A stretch of DNA of 64,000 bases. Origin: Triticum aestivum. Taxonomy: Eukaryota; Streptophyta; Magnoliopsida; Poales; Poaceae. Both the position numbers and the translations under genes were made by a program. A model generated the notes under the pieces. That model ran no database searches and was not told the DNA's origin. It saw only the letters and a program-made list of their open reading frames with translations. How positions within the stretch are numbered: the stretch's first letter is position 1; each line of letters opens with the position of its first letter. This document shows, one piece after another, positions 12,364 through 24,044 of this stretch. The stretch lies in NCBI RefSeq assembly GCF_018294505.1, contig NC_057808.1:223527325-223591324 (forward strand). The letters are read 5' to 3'.

Positions 12364-14857
12364 GCATCCCCAAGCTTAACTCCTACTCGTCCTCGAGTAG
12401 GTAAGTGATAAAAACAGAAATTTTGATGTGGAATGCCGCCTAACATGTCATATCATATTTCTTTCTTTATAGCATGGACATTTGGACTTTTATATTGTTC
12501 AAAGCAATAGTCTAGTTTTGACATGATAATTTAAATACTCGAGCATATCAACAAGCAACCATGTCTTTCAAAATATCAACGCTAAAATAAGTTATCCCTA
12601 GCCCATCATGCTCAAACATTGATCCATTCATGAAACACACTCGAATATTATCTACACCTAATACTTAAGTACAATCATATTTCCTCCTAGTTGGTGCTTT
12701 TATAAGAGAAGATGGAGACTCAAATTCAAAAATAAAAATTGCATAAAGTAAACGAAAGGCCCTTCGCAGAGGGAAGTAGGGATTTGTAGAGGTGCCAGAG
12801 CTCAAAGCGAAAAACTTAGAGATAAAAACATTTTGGGAGGTGTATCCATCCCACCCACGAAAATGACTTAGAGTTCCCAACACTTTCCATGATAGATATA
12901 TCATAGGCGGTTCCCAAACATAAAATAAAGTTTATTCCATTTTCCACCATACTTTCACTTTCCATGGCTAACCGTATCCACGGGTGCCCTCCATACCAAC
13001 ACTTTCCAAGGAATTTATTATTTGACAACATAAAGTAAATTCATTTTTTTTTGCATTTCGGGATAGGGCATCCCTAATACCTTTGCCTTACTCTCGTCCA
13101 ATGACAAGTGAATAAACACTCATCGTGAGAATAACACATCTAGCATGGAAAATATTAGCCACCCCTCAGCGTTCCGCGAGTGAAACAAACACACAAAAGA
13201 GAAGTTTATTTTGAAAATTAGAGATGGCACATGCAAATTTGCTTAGAACGGCAAAAGAATACCGCATATAGGTAGATATAGTGGACTCATGTGGCAAAAC
13301 TGGTTTAAAGGATTTTGGATGCACAAGTAGAGATCATACTTGGTGCAAAATGAAGGCTAGCAAAAGATTGAGAAGCGACCAACCAAGAAACAGATAATCT
13401 CATAAGCAAGCATTAAGCATAAATAACACCGAATAATGCACCACAAGTAGGATATAATTTCATTGCATGACTATTGACTTTCGTACTTGCATAGGGAATC
13501 ACAAACCTTAACGCCAATATTCTTACTAAAGCATAATTACTCATCAACATAACTCACATATCACATCATCATATCTCAAAACTATTACTAAGAATCAAGT
13601 TTATTTTTTCCAATGATCTTCATGAAAGTTTTTATTATATCCTTCTTGGATATCTATCACGTTGGGACTAATTTTCATGTGTTGCTTTTCATAAGCTCAA
13701 ACAAATATAAGTGAAGACCATGAGCATAATTTTTTTCTTCTTTCTCTCAAAATAATTTAAGTGAAGCAAGAGAGAATTTCTTGAAAATTTTACTAACTCT
13801 CAAATAAATCTAAGTGAAGCAAGAGAGCATTTCTTCAAAAATACTAAGCACACCGTGCTCAAAAAGATATAAGTGAAGCACTAGAGCAAGTCCATTGCTC
13901 ATAAAAATTTAAGTGAAGCATAGAGAGCAATTCTAACAAGTCATGACATAATTTTGGCTCTCTCAAATAGGTGTGTTCAGCAAGGGATCAAGACTTAAAA
14001 CACAAAATAAGACAAGCAAAGACTCATATCATACAAGATGCTCCAAGCAAAACACATATCATGTGATGAATAAAAATATAGTTTCGAGTAAAATACCGAT
14101 GATCGTTGGAAGAAAGCGGGGATGCCACTCGGGGGCATCCCCAAGATTAGTTGGTTGGTCATTTTTGGATAATAGCTTGGGATGACGGGGAACCCCCAAG
14201 CTTAGGCTCTTCCCTCCTTCCTTCATCCATCATAAGATAACCCAAAACTTGAAAACTTCAATCACACAAAACTCAAAAAAACCTTCGTGAGATCCGTTAG
14301 TATAAGAAAGCAAACCACTACTATAAGTATTGTATCAAACCAATTCATATTTTGTTTTTGGATCATATATACTGTATTCCAACTTTTCTATGGCAAAAAC
14401 TCATCAAATAAAACCATAGAGCCATCAAAACAAGCACACACCACAAAGAAAACATAATCTGTCAAAACAGAACAGTCTGCAGCAATCTGACTTTTTCGAA
14501 AACTTATGGAACTCCAAAAATTCTGAAAAAATAGGAAGACCTAGGTAATTCGTATATTAATCTTCTGCAAAAAGAATCATGGCAAAATCTCTTTCTGATA
14601 AAAAATGAGAATTTGGTTCGTGAGCACAATGTTTCTGTCTTTTTCAGCAAGATCAAACAACTATCACCCAAGCAGATCCTATCGGTTCTACTTGGCAAAA
14701 ACACTAATTAAAACACAAAAAACACAATCATAACAGTAGCATTATTGTGCTAATACTCAAGAACACAAAGCAAAAAGCAAAAATAAAATTTATTCATTGG
14801 GTTGCCTCCCAACAAGCGCTATAGTTTTACGCCCTTAGCTAGGCATAAAGCAAGGAT
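12364..14857 (-). other. R2 internal non-coding region with PPT, motif repeats and hairpins
   Basis: No supported gene. In element direction it holds: the GTTGGGAGGCAACCC motif (rc 14799-14815), two inverted repeats (14118-14142, GGGGATGCC/GGCATCCCC with a 7-nt loop; 14176-14200), five copies of AAGTGAAGCA or near variants (13700-13930) and the purine tract next to the LTR. The same series occurs in R5 and R7. Confidence 0.75.
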
Positions 14858-15542
14858 CTAAGTTTTGTCATCCTTGTTCTTAGGAAAGAAAAGGGAAAAG
14901 TTCCTATCAATGGCATTTAATTTTCTATTTTGTGAAAGCACATGGCCATTGATAGCAGAAGAAAGATTAAGCATGCTGCAAAAATTCGTATCTAAACTAG
15001 CCTTCATCTCTTTATGTTTTTCATTTTGATAAAAGCACAAAAGAGTAGTTTATTCAACACTTTCTCCTTTGGGGTGCACAAATATGGCTTTCATCTTCTC
15101 ATAAGTATCAACGGCATCCCCTTAGAAAACCGTTTTCGAATATAGAATCTAAAACTTGCTTGAAGGAAGAAGGTAAACCAACATAGAAACTTTCCAAGTA
15201 TATCTCTATTTGATATTGGGGCACATAGCTAGCTCGAATTCTCAACAACCTATCCCAAGCATCTTTCTAAGATTCATCAAGTAAATAGCAAAAAATTCCG
15301 GGATCATCTTCATCACAATGGTTAATATTTTCCTTAACAACCCCGGTAGATCCTTCCATAGCATCAATGTTTATGAGCTTGGAGAGGACAGAGGGGCTAT
15401 CCAAAACATTAAGACTCGGGAGAAAACCCTTAGCTCTTTTAAGGTCGGTCATGGCGAGAAAACAGCGAACGAAAAAGACGGGCGAATAAAATGGTAAATT
15501 TTTCGTGAAGTGGGGGAGAGGAAAACGAGAGGCAAATGGCAA
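14858..15542 (-). pseudogene. R2 gag-like coding remnant
   Basis: Open frames on the minus strand (15542-15267 and 15040-14858), with coding-like sequence between them, lie just downstream of the primer-binding site. The first ends ...HCDEDDPGIFCYLLDES. The stretch after it reads like the gag segment of Athila-type elements (pattern LLRIRASYVPQYQIE..LESFY.GL). Stops and frame changes break it. It does not resemble the zinc-knuckle protein of R7 although R2 and R7 share non-coding modules. The gag assignment is inferred from position and pattern. Confidence 0.5.
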
Positions 15543-15632
15543 ATAATGTAAATTGCAAGGAGATGAGATTTGTGATTAGGAACCTGGTATAGGTTGAATA
15601 GCCTCCCCGGCAACGGTGCCAGAAATTCCTTT

Positions 15633-17208
15633 TGATGTCGCTTGAAGCTACGTCGGTACTTCCCCAAAGAGGAAGGGATGATGCAGCACATCGGCGATAG
15701 GTATTTCCCTCAGATATGAAACCAAGGTTATCGAACCAGTAGGAGAACCAAGCAACACAATGTAAACAGCCCATGCACACAGATAACAAATCTTCAAGGG
15801 GTTGTCAATCCCTTACGGGGTACGGCGCCTCAAGATAGGCCAACGGACGTGAGATAATTTTGTAGTAGATTGAAAGATAGATTGCAAATAAAATAAATAG
15901 AAATAAAACGCAGCAAGGTAATTTTGTATTTTTGGTTTAATAGATCTGAAAATAAAAGCAAGAGAAAAGTAGATCGCAAAGGCAAATATATGAGAAGAAA
16001 GACCCGGGGGCCGTAGGTTTCACTAGTGGCTTCTGTTGAGAAAAATAACAAACGGTCGGTGAACAAATTACTGTTGGGCAGTTGACAGAACTTGAAATAA
16101 TTATGACGATATCCAGGCAATGATCATTATATAGGCATCACGACCAAGATTAGTAGACCGACTCCTGCCTGCATCTACTACTATTACTCCACACATCGAC
16201 CGCTATCCAGCATGCATCTAGTGTATTAAGTTCATGGAGAAACGGAGTAATGCAATGAGAACGATGACATGATGTAGACAAGATCTATCTATGTAGAAAT
16301 AGACCCCATTGTTTTATCCTTAGTAGCAATGATACACATGTGTCATTTCCCTTTCTGTCACTGGGATCACGCACCATAAGATCGAACCCACTACAAATAA
16401 ACTCTTCCCATTGCAAGATAAATAGATCAAGTTGGCCAAACAAAACCCAAATATCGGAGAAGAAATACGAGGCTATAAGAGATCATGCATAAAAGAGATC
16501 AAAGAAACTCGAATACTTTCATGGATATAAAACGATAGATCTGATCATAAACTCAAAGTTCATCGATCCCAACAAACACACCGCAAAATAGTTACATCAT
16601 ATGGATCTCCAAGAAACCATTGTATTGAGAATTCAGCAAGAGAGAGAAATCCATCTAGCTACTAACTACGGACCCGAAGGTCTACAAAGAACTACTCACT
16701 CATCATCGAAGAGGCACCAATGGAGGTGGTGAACCCCATCCGAGATGGTGTCTAGATTGGATCTGGTGGTTCTGGACTCTGCGGCGGCTGGATGAATATT
16801 TCGTCACTTGCTGTAGGTTTCTGGAATATTGGGGTATTTATAGAGCAAGAGGCGGTCCGGGGGCACCCGAGGTGGGCACAACCCACCAGGGCGTGCCTGG
16901 GCCTCCTGGCGCGCCATGGTGGGTTGTGCCCCCCTTGGGGCACCCCCCAGGCGCAGCCAGGGCCCGTTGTGTTCCCTTTGGCCCATAAAAAATCATCGTG
17001 GAGTTTCGTGGCATTTGGACTCCGTCTGGTACTGATTTTCTGCGATGTAAAAAACATGGAAAAACAGCAACTGGCACTTGGCACTATGTCAATAGGTTAG
17101 TACCAAAAAATGATGTAAAATGACTATGAAATGATTATAAAACATCCAAGATTGATAATATAAAAGCATGGGACAATAAAAAATTATAGATACTTTGGAG
17201 ACGTATCA
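15633..17208 (-). repeat. R2 5' LTR (1.58 kb)
   Basis: It begins TGATGTCGC on the plus strand and ends GAGACGTATCA at 17208, so the minus strand has TGATACGTC at its start and a GACATCA end. It retains the empty CACTA target at 16118-16120. Confidence 0.88.
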
Positions 17209-18298
17209 CATATATGTGCCATGACGTGACACCATGCCACCTTTGATGACTTTCTAGTGAGTTTGGGATTTATGGGGATTTAAAAATTGAGATTCTAAAT
17301 GTTTGAGGATGAGCCAGGACATCGCTACGGTTGTAATTTGTTCCCATTCCTAGCATGGGACCTAAACATGCACCCAAGGACACATGTATAATTTTTCTAG
17401 CCATTTTGGTGAACTGGAGCATGTATTTGTAGTTCAGATTTGAATTATGGACATTAAATGCCTAGGAAACTCAATTAGTGTATAAAAAGGCCAAACGAAC
17501 CCTGAATAAGTTTAAATTTCACCATGGATATCTTGTCATTCCATGTTACCCGTAGAAGAAAATACAAGGCGAAAAGAGGCAGTGGTTACGTTTCGCCCAC
17601 AAGGGGAACATGTTTCCCTATCGGAATCACGATGCTTCTTTGAGAGAAGCTCCGGTTTGTAAGAGGTTTGTAATAAATCTTGGCCCAAATTGGACAATGT
17701 TTTTACCACGACATATATGTGCCATGACGTGACACCATGCCACCTTTGATGACTTTCTGGTGAGTTTAGGATTTACGGGGATTTAAAAACCGAGATTCCA
17801 AATGTTTGAGGACGAGCCAGGCCGCGGGTACGGTTGTAATTCGTTCCCATTCCTGGCATGGGACCTAAACATGCACCCAAGGACACATGTATAAATTTTG
17901 TAGCCATTTTGGTGAACTGGAGCATGTATTTGAAGTTCAGATTTGAATTATGGACATAAATGCCTAGGAAACTCAATTAGTGTATAAAAAGGCCAAATGA
18001 ACCCTGAATAAGTTTAAATTTCAACACGGATATCCTGTCGTTCCATGTTGCCCGTAGAAGAAAATACAAGGCGAAAAGAGGCAGTGATTACGTTTCGCCC
18101 ACAAGGGGGACACGTTCCCTATCGGAACCACGAGGCTTCTTTGAGAGAAGCTCTGGTTTGTAAGAGGCTTGTAATAAAACTTGCGCCAAAATGGACGAAA
18201 CAAATTCCTCGACATATATGTGCCATGTCGTGACACCATGCCAGGTTTCACGATTTTCGGGTGAGTTCTGGATTTACGGGGATTTAAAAACCGAGATT
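17209..18298. repeat. Tandem array of ~500-bp units (2.2 copies)
   Basis: Units begin CATATATGTGCCATG at 17209, 17712 and 18213; the third is only ~85 bp long. Units 1 and 2 align over their whole length (503 and 501 bp). The array abuts the R2 LTR at its left edge, so more units may lie on the other side of R2, outside the window. No convincing protein is encoded. Confidence 0.85.
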
Positions 18299-18840
18299 CT
18301 TCTCACGAAATGTTTTCAAATAGCACACGGTTCACTCATGAAACCTGTGTGCCTACCAAACCGTGGCAGATGCCCCCTCCCCCCGTTGCTGCGCGTGCGA
18401 TCTGAGTCATGCATTCTGATTGGCTAGAACCCAAACCCCACGGATCATACGTGTGCACCGTTGGATGCTCCCAGATCGAATGACAACCCTGAGCCCTTTC
18501 GACAGCACATGCAGTACATGGGTAAGCACTGTGCGCATGCGTAGTGCTAGCTCACGCTTCCTTCCCTACTAGGTTTTCTAAACAGGCTACCATTTCTCGC
18601 CACTCCTCTCATCGGTTTCCCGCCTCTTCTCCCATCTTCTTCCCGCTACCAGTGTCAGTGCTCATTGAAGGCTAGCGGCGACATACCGGCCATGTAAATA
18701 CCCCACACAGTTTCTAAAAGCACAAATGTGTGTGATAGGAGGGAGTAGGTCCCATAGGGTGCCAGCGTGAAACGCCTTAATGGCAAGGAGGCAATTCTCA
18801 TCAGCAAGGGGCGGCTTCCCATCCGCTAGCCTAGTGGAAT
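18299..18840. other. Unassigned single-copy-like sequence
   Basis: I see no gene, LTR or clear repeat. It contains a short ACACGGTT-type motif (18322) also found in the repeats at 32640-33060. Confidence 0.4.
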
Positions 18841-18907
18841 AGAACGCATAAGTTAAGCATGCTCGGGTTGGAGTAGTCCAAGGATGGGTGACCCGATGGG
18901 AAGTTGC
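18841..18907 (+). pseudogene. 5S rRNA-derived sequence (internal promoter region)
   Basis: AAGTTAAGCATGC (18850-18862) matches box A of plant 5S rRNA with one change. GGATGGGTGACC (18882-18893) matches box C exactly. The two are 32 bp apart, as in plant 5S rRNA genes (from memory). GAGTAGT between them and TGGGAAGT after them also fit. The 5' part of a 5S gene is not recognisable, so this is a fragment. Possible sources are a Cassandra-type TRIM LTR, which is known to carry 5S sequence, a 5S-derived SINE, or a dispersed 5S copy. No LTR pair is evident nearby. Confidence 0.8.
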
Positions 18908-18928
18908 ATATGTCAAGCTTCATTTAAA

Positions 18929-18986
18929 TGCCATGACACGGTCATTATAGAGATATAATATATCTCTATAGTGACCTATCATGGCA
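18929..18986. repeat. Near-perfect hairpin
   Basis: Arms GGTCATTATAGAGATA (18940-18955) and TATCTCTATAGTGACC (18961-18976) pair with one mismatch around a 5-nt loop. Outer arms TGCCATGA (18929-18936) and TCATGGCA (18979-18986) extend it. It may be a very short MITE or a cruciform-prone site. Confidence 0.75.
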
Positions 18987-18994
18987 GTTATATA

Positions 18995-19190
18995 AACCTT
19001 GGGATCCTTGTTTTGCTAATTTGTAGACTATGTTTCTATGGGTTATTTTTTGCTCTAAAAAATTAAAGAATGATTTACTTGACCTGTCATGGCGATTATA
19101 TAAACCTATGATGTTTTTATGGGTTATTTTTTGCTCTAAAAAATTAAAGAATGATTGACTTGACCTGCCATGGCGATTATATAAACCTTT
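18995..19190. repeat. 81-bp tandem repeat, about two copies
   Basis: TATGGGTTATTTTTTGCTC recurs at 19037 and 19118, each followed by AAAAAATTAAAGAATGATT and TGGCGATTATATAAACC. It overlaps the start of the degenerate array to its right. Confidence 0.8.
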
Positions 19191-21110
19191 TTCAGGTTGC
19201 ATGCAGGGTATAGGGGGCAGGGTGTTCTTCTCGAGCATGTCTCCCTCGTGCGGCTTATAGACGCAGCACATATCTGTGGGCTCCCCGAGGTATATACACT
19301 ATCCTTTACCGACAATTAGGGGGCACACAATCTATCCCTTTGAGCCAACAACAAGAAGGGTTTTACCATGATGGTTTCCTATTGATACTAGTAAGGTACA
19401 CGTGCATTTTACGCATGAGATTTGGTAACCAAATTATGAATAAATACCACACTATAGCATGTAAGATTTGAGTCATATATGCATGATGTAGATGTTCGTT
19501 TAATTCTTATAGTTCATCTCATCCAAAATCAATTAGTTTTATAAAAAATCTATTTTAAGATTCATGGAATTGTGCATTGTAAAGTATAAAGTAAAAACAA
19601 AAAGTGACAATTCATTTAGTAAAAACAAAAAGTGACAATTCATTTAGAAAAAACAAGTTTGGGAAATTAAGATATGGAAGATTCTAGAACAAAGGAGAAG
19701 TGCTTGTGTTTTGAGGTTTGTGCATTATGCTTAAGTTCAACCATGGAGTCTTCTAGATTGTACATGTGGCAGAATCTGGTGGAATGTAGATGATATCCAA
19801 TGGCCATTAGTACTCGGATTTGCCATCTCTGTACCGTCGGATTGGCTTCATCCAACGACCAACTTTCAAAGTTATTCGCACACTATATAGGGGTATAGAT
19901 ATAGATGTGTCCCATGCTAGACCAAATAAAGTTTGAGCGCATGCGTCGAACGACCCCCCCCCCCCCGCCGCCTCGAAGTTGGGAAACCGACATCGTACAT
20001 ATTGAACCAGGCTTGGAGTCGGGTACGGTGTTCGGTTTGTAATGTACTTGGTCGCCCATCGAAGTTGTGCATTCGGGATTTAAACACATCACACACCACC
20101 ATACCCATACATATTTTCAGGCCGCATGCAGTGTATACTGGGTATTCTAATCGACCATGTCTCCCTTGTGTGGTTTTTTGTGACGACACGCATATCTGTG
20201 GGCTCCCCGAGTGTATATATATCATCCCTTTGACCGATAATGAGGGGTATCTGTTGGCCATGAATGGATTCCTCCTAGTTCGTGTTAGGGCCAGTCACCG
20301 TCACATATCGCTCAACCAAACCTCGAGCTCATGCGTTGTCAGGATTCCCTCCCACATGCTCGGATTGCTGGGTTCGACCTACATCATACCCTGCGTATCT
20401 CGTCCTTAACTACCTTGCCTTCATGGTTGTTGTCTGTATCGAGAGGTAGGAAGCACATCTAAATTGTACATTATTCTATATTGAAAACACACATCACCCC
20501 TTCCCAACGTACATCATTTTGGGCCGCATGCAAGAGGTGCTGGTTTTGTGGTCCCTCTCGTGCGATTTTTATGATGGTTCAATCTATTGGCCCAAGCGGC
20601 TTATCGACAAAAACAGCTGTCGTTTGACCAAACGATAGATTCATTGGTCCGTCTTATGGTAGGTCATGGCGACATGCATGTATGACCAAAGTATCGATCA
20701 TTACGTGCATCCGCCCTGCTGACACGAAGTGGGAGGTGGTGGGCCAAGCATCCTAGCTAGCTACGACATTATGTCATTATAGATATATCCAATGGTGCTT
20801 TCGGGTTTGCGAGGCAGGTGCCACCAAAGTTATGCATTGTGTATTTAAAGTTTTAAACATCCCCAATATTCCTACATATATTTGGCCACTTCCAGGTGGT
20901 TCTTGACTTCTGGCCCCTCTCATCGATCTTCGACGATGCGCCCAACCGTGGGCTCGTGCGGTCAAAGTTGTGCATTGGAATTTTGAACATCACAGACCAC
21001 CCTTTTCACTCATATATATTTGGGCCACATGCTGGTGTGTCTGTCTTCTGACCCTCTCTAACTTTTTTTGCTGCAAAGACTCTGATGACGCTCAACAGAC
21101 ACAGGTATAA
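19180..21110. repeat. Degenerate dispersed repeat units with GGCCGCATGC core
   Basis: The pattern 'TTTAAACATCACA...CATA(C/T)ATATTT.GG(C)C(G/A)CATGC...CTCCCTCGTG' recurs near 19184-19290, 20070-20216, 20480-20600, 20834-20920 and 20962-21060 in diverged form. A run of C lies at 19954-19966. No gene is supported in this stretch. Confidence 0.6.
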
Positions 21111-21852
21111 TATCTTAACCGTGTGCCATACAAGTGCGCTGTGAATCACCACACCTGCGCAAGCGCGAGCAAAGGTGGAGGTACTGGCTAACCGCGTGCG
21201 ATGCAAGTGCGTTGTAAAATCACCACGACGGCGCAAGCGCGAGAAAAGGGTGGAGGTACTGGCTTAATCGTGTGCGATGTGAGTAAGCTATAAAATCACC
21301 ACCTGTGCAAGCTAAAGGCGGCTAAGTTTATTTGGTAATTAGGACGAACCGTGTGCGATAGACCAGCTAGCTAGAAATATAAAAACAAACTACCCGCCTT
21401 GAGCGTTGCAAAAATTGGTGGTTCCGCCACTTTTCCTTATTATCATACACGCATATTGTTATTGGACCGTGCGCGAACTTGGGCACTCCCGCCCCGCATC
21501 AATTCCTTTACCCAAATTTTAGTAGCTGTCATACTTCCACCGTCGCCCACACTCCTCCAGCACCGACCTTATAGTAAAATTGTAGTAGCCTAGGCATTTG
21601 AACCGTCGCCCTCCCTCCTCCACCACCATCTCCACCCACCATTACTAAAAATTTCAGTAGCCGCGGCGTATCCTCAAGCACCCCCCCTCCACAGTCCCCC
21701 ACCCACCCCCTCCCGCCTCGAACCCTAGCTCGCGGCCGCCGCCGGCGCCGCCGCCAACCCCTGCTGGTCTGCCCGTTCCTCCTAGCTTAGATAAAAAAGT
21801 TCAGGTTACCCAGCGATTCCCATACCGTCGCCCCACTCCCCTGAGTTTTTAG
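21110..21852 (+). other. Upstream region of the B3-like gene with CGTGTGCGAT repeats
   Basis: Three diverged ~95-bp units (21115-21370) carry (A)CCG(T/C)GTGCGAT and 'AAATCACCAC.TG(C)GCAAGC'. From 21660 the sequence becomes very C/G-rich with CTCGAACCCTAGC and a GCCGCCG run, as in many grass 5' leaders. I see no clear TATA box. Confidence 0.5.
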
Positions 21853-22659
21853 ATGAGGCCTGCGATGTCCCTCCCCGCCAGATCCACATCCCCTGCTCCA
21901 GAATGTCGCAGCCTAAGCTCGACCACGTATCCCGGGGAGCCCGATGAGCGTTCGTACAAGAAGAGGTTTATCATGGCCTCTATGGCGGACGTTGGCCAGG
22001 TGGCCGCCGTTTGCCCCGACCTGTCGATCCCGGAGCAACACGTCATCGTGGAAGCCGGCGAAGACGTTGACTACGTTGCCATACTGAAGGCTTCATGTCA
22101 GTGGGCTAGCATATTACTGTATCTCGGGAAAGCTGGCTACGACATCAAGCTCGTCCACAGCGACGGCTTCACGCGGGCCATGTCACACGTTAAGTGGTCC
22201 ATCCCCAACCCCTCTGGTACAACCGCTGTCGATCTCTTCAACGGCCTTGCCGCTGATCTCCTCTGCCAAGCGTCAAGGATTTGCGATCTTTATACGCCAT
22301 CGAGCCCATTTTGTCATTCCTGAAGGACACGTTCTACGATGGCGGCTTGGGATCCTCAATTGCCAAGTCAGATCTCATCGACCACGACCACGACCACGAG
22401 GAGGGCACCCACAAAGGTTCTTCCAAGGTGAAGCAGCCCATCTGTGACATCACAGAGCGCACCATGGGTTTGTGCTCTTCCAACTGGTACCTTTGCTAGC
22501 TTACCAACCCGTACCCTTTGTTGTAGTAGCATTTTCCATGCGGTGCTTTAACTGTGCCGTGTTTAATTATTTCAGTTATGCAAAAATGTATTGTTCAATA
22601 GGGCTATGTGATGTTTAGGTGTGAATTGTCCACTTCAGTTTCACGAATGGCTATATTTG

Positions 22660-23010
22660 GTTGTTTATAGTGAGTAGATGCCTTGTTTATCTGTATTTGG
22701 TTGTTAGGTTGGTTGGAGTGAGCATTTTTCCAGTTATCGAGCAAATGCCTTGTTTATATGTATTTGGTTCTTAGTTTGGTTGCAGTGAGCATTTGTCCAG
22801 TTATCAAGCAGATGCCTTGTTTATCTGTATTTGGTTGTTAGGTTGCTTTTTTAGCTTTTGTCCAGTTATCAAGCAGATGCCTTGTTTATCTGTATCTGCT
22901 TGTTAGGTCGGTTGCAGTGAGCATCTGTCCAGTTTTCAAGCATATGCCCTGTTTATCTGTATTTGCTTGTTAGGTTGGTTGTAGTGAGACTCTGTCCAGT
23001 TTTCAATGGC
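22660..23010. repeat. 67-bp minisatellite in intron 1 of the B3-like gene
   Basis: ATGCCTTGTTTATCTGTATT recurs at 22678, 22745, 22812, 22877 and 22944, so the period is 65-67 bp over about five units. Each unit ends with a TTTTCCAGTTATC(A/G)AGCA-type segment. Confidence 0.9.
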
Positions 23011-23499
23011 TATATTTGGTTGTTATACTGGTCATTTATGCCTTGTTTATTTCAGTCATTCACAATGTGTTGTTCATTATGTGCAAGTCGGAACTGTGCC
23101 ACTCGACTACATCAATATCAGCTTGAACGGCCATATTTGGTTCCAGTTATTCCTGGTGTAGTTAACACATGCCCTTTATTTCAGTTTTACACATTTATCC
23201 AGTGTGATGATTAAGCATTACCTACATTCTATTCATTTTCAACAATACCAGTTTGAATTACAATATTTGATGGTTGTTAAGCCTGCTGTCGGTAACATTG
23301 CCTTCCATTTTATATCTGCTTTAACAGCATGCTAAAACCAACACATTCAAGCTATCATTTGGAGATGATGTTGTTTACCTTTGCTATATTTATTTGATGT
23401 TAAGGTTGTTGTACTTATCATGCCTTTCCACTACTTATGCACGACAACAACGGGAGTGCCCACCATTTTCCACCGAGGTTAGCTTCATCCCTCGGCTTG

Positions 23500-23545
23500 T
23501 ACTCCCCCCGTCGTTCCATAATGTAGTGCATATAGATCTAGGCCT
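23500..23545. mobile_element. Possible end of a Stowaway-type MITE
   Basis: TACTCCCCCCGTCGTTCCAT resembles the terminal repeat of Stowaway elements (TACTCCCTCCGTTCC) and is followed by ATGTAGTGC. Only one end is visible, so it is a fragment or a solo terminus. Confidence 0.45.
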
Positions 23546-24044
23546 GGACACTTGTTAGCTTCTAATATTGACTTGTTGCTTGTAGGTACATATGCCCTTG
23601 GCAAGGATCCACACATTGACCCTTTTTGCGTATGGGGCAATGCGATATTCATGAACAAGTATCAAGTGAGGAAACTGATAAGGATTATTAGGAAAAAAAG
23701 ATACGAATGGTGGCAAGAAAATTATTTGTTTATGCTCTATCCAACACAACGGTGAGCTGTAGGATGGTAACTACAAATTCTATAGCCTTCTCTTTTTACT
23801 GCCCATAATGAGTTGTTAGACAACAATGTCTGAATCTTTTTCGTTCGCAGTGGTTCCCAAATCAGTTCACTCAAGATTACCTCGCAAAGTACATGATTGG
23901 TGGACACGCAATGAAGGTTAAAGTATTTCATCCAGACTACAATGAGCATCGAGAAGTCACAATGAAGGCAGAGAAGGATGGACGGGCAGCCATCACAAGG
24001 GGTTGGCCTAGAGTCGTGTGCGCATTACACATGGAGGAGGGCAC

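Larger units (their letters stand above)
11337..17208 (-). mobile_element. R2: non-autonomous gypsy-type LTR element, 3' LTR cut by the CACTA
   Basis: The right LTR (15633-17208) is complete and the left LTR is visible only as 11337-12363. The rest lies beyond the CACTA, outside the window. In the minus direction the order is 5' LTR, primer-binding site (minus strand TGGCACCGTTGCCGGGG, rc 15605-15621), a coding remnant, a long non-coding stretch with hairpins, a purine tract (AAGCTTGGGGATGC, rc 12364-12377) and the 3' LTR. Both LTRs share TGATACGTCTCC-type starts. The left target duplication cannot be checked here; CATAT follows the right LTR. R2, R5 and R7 share this plan. Confidence 0.85.

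Noticed and set aside
16752..17100. Open frames inside the R2, R5 and R6 LTRs (about 80-140 codons, both strands)
   Set aside because: They lie in U3/R-type LTR sequence, occur on both strands and are not kept among copies.
18045..18233. Short open frame in the 500-bp array
   Set aside because: Unit 1 of the array does not keep it, so coding is unlikely.
17209..18298. CRISPR-like or satellite centromere array
   Set aside because: Only 2.2 long units with no spacers; not a CRISPR array, and too few copies to call a satellite.
19933..20409. 158-codon open frame on the plus strand
   Set aside because: It crosses two units of the degenerate repeat and a C run, starts in repeat DNA and has no recognisable domain.
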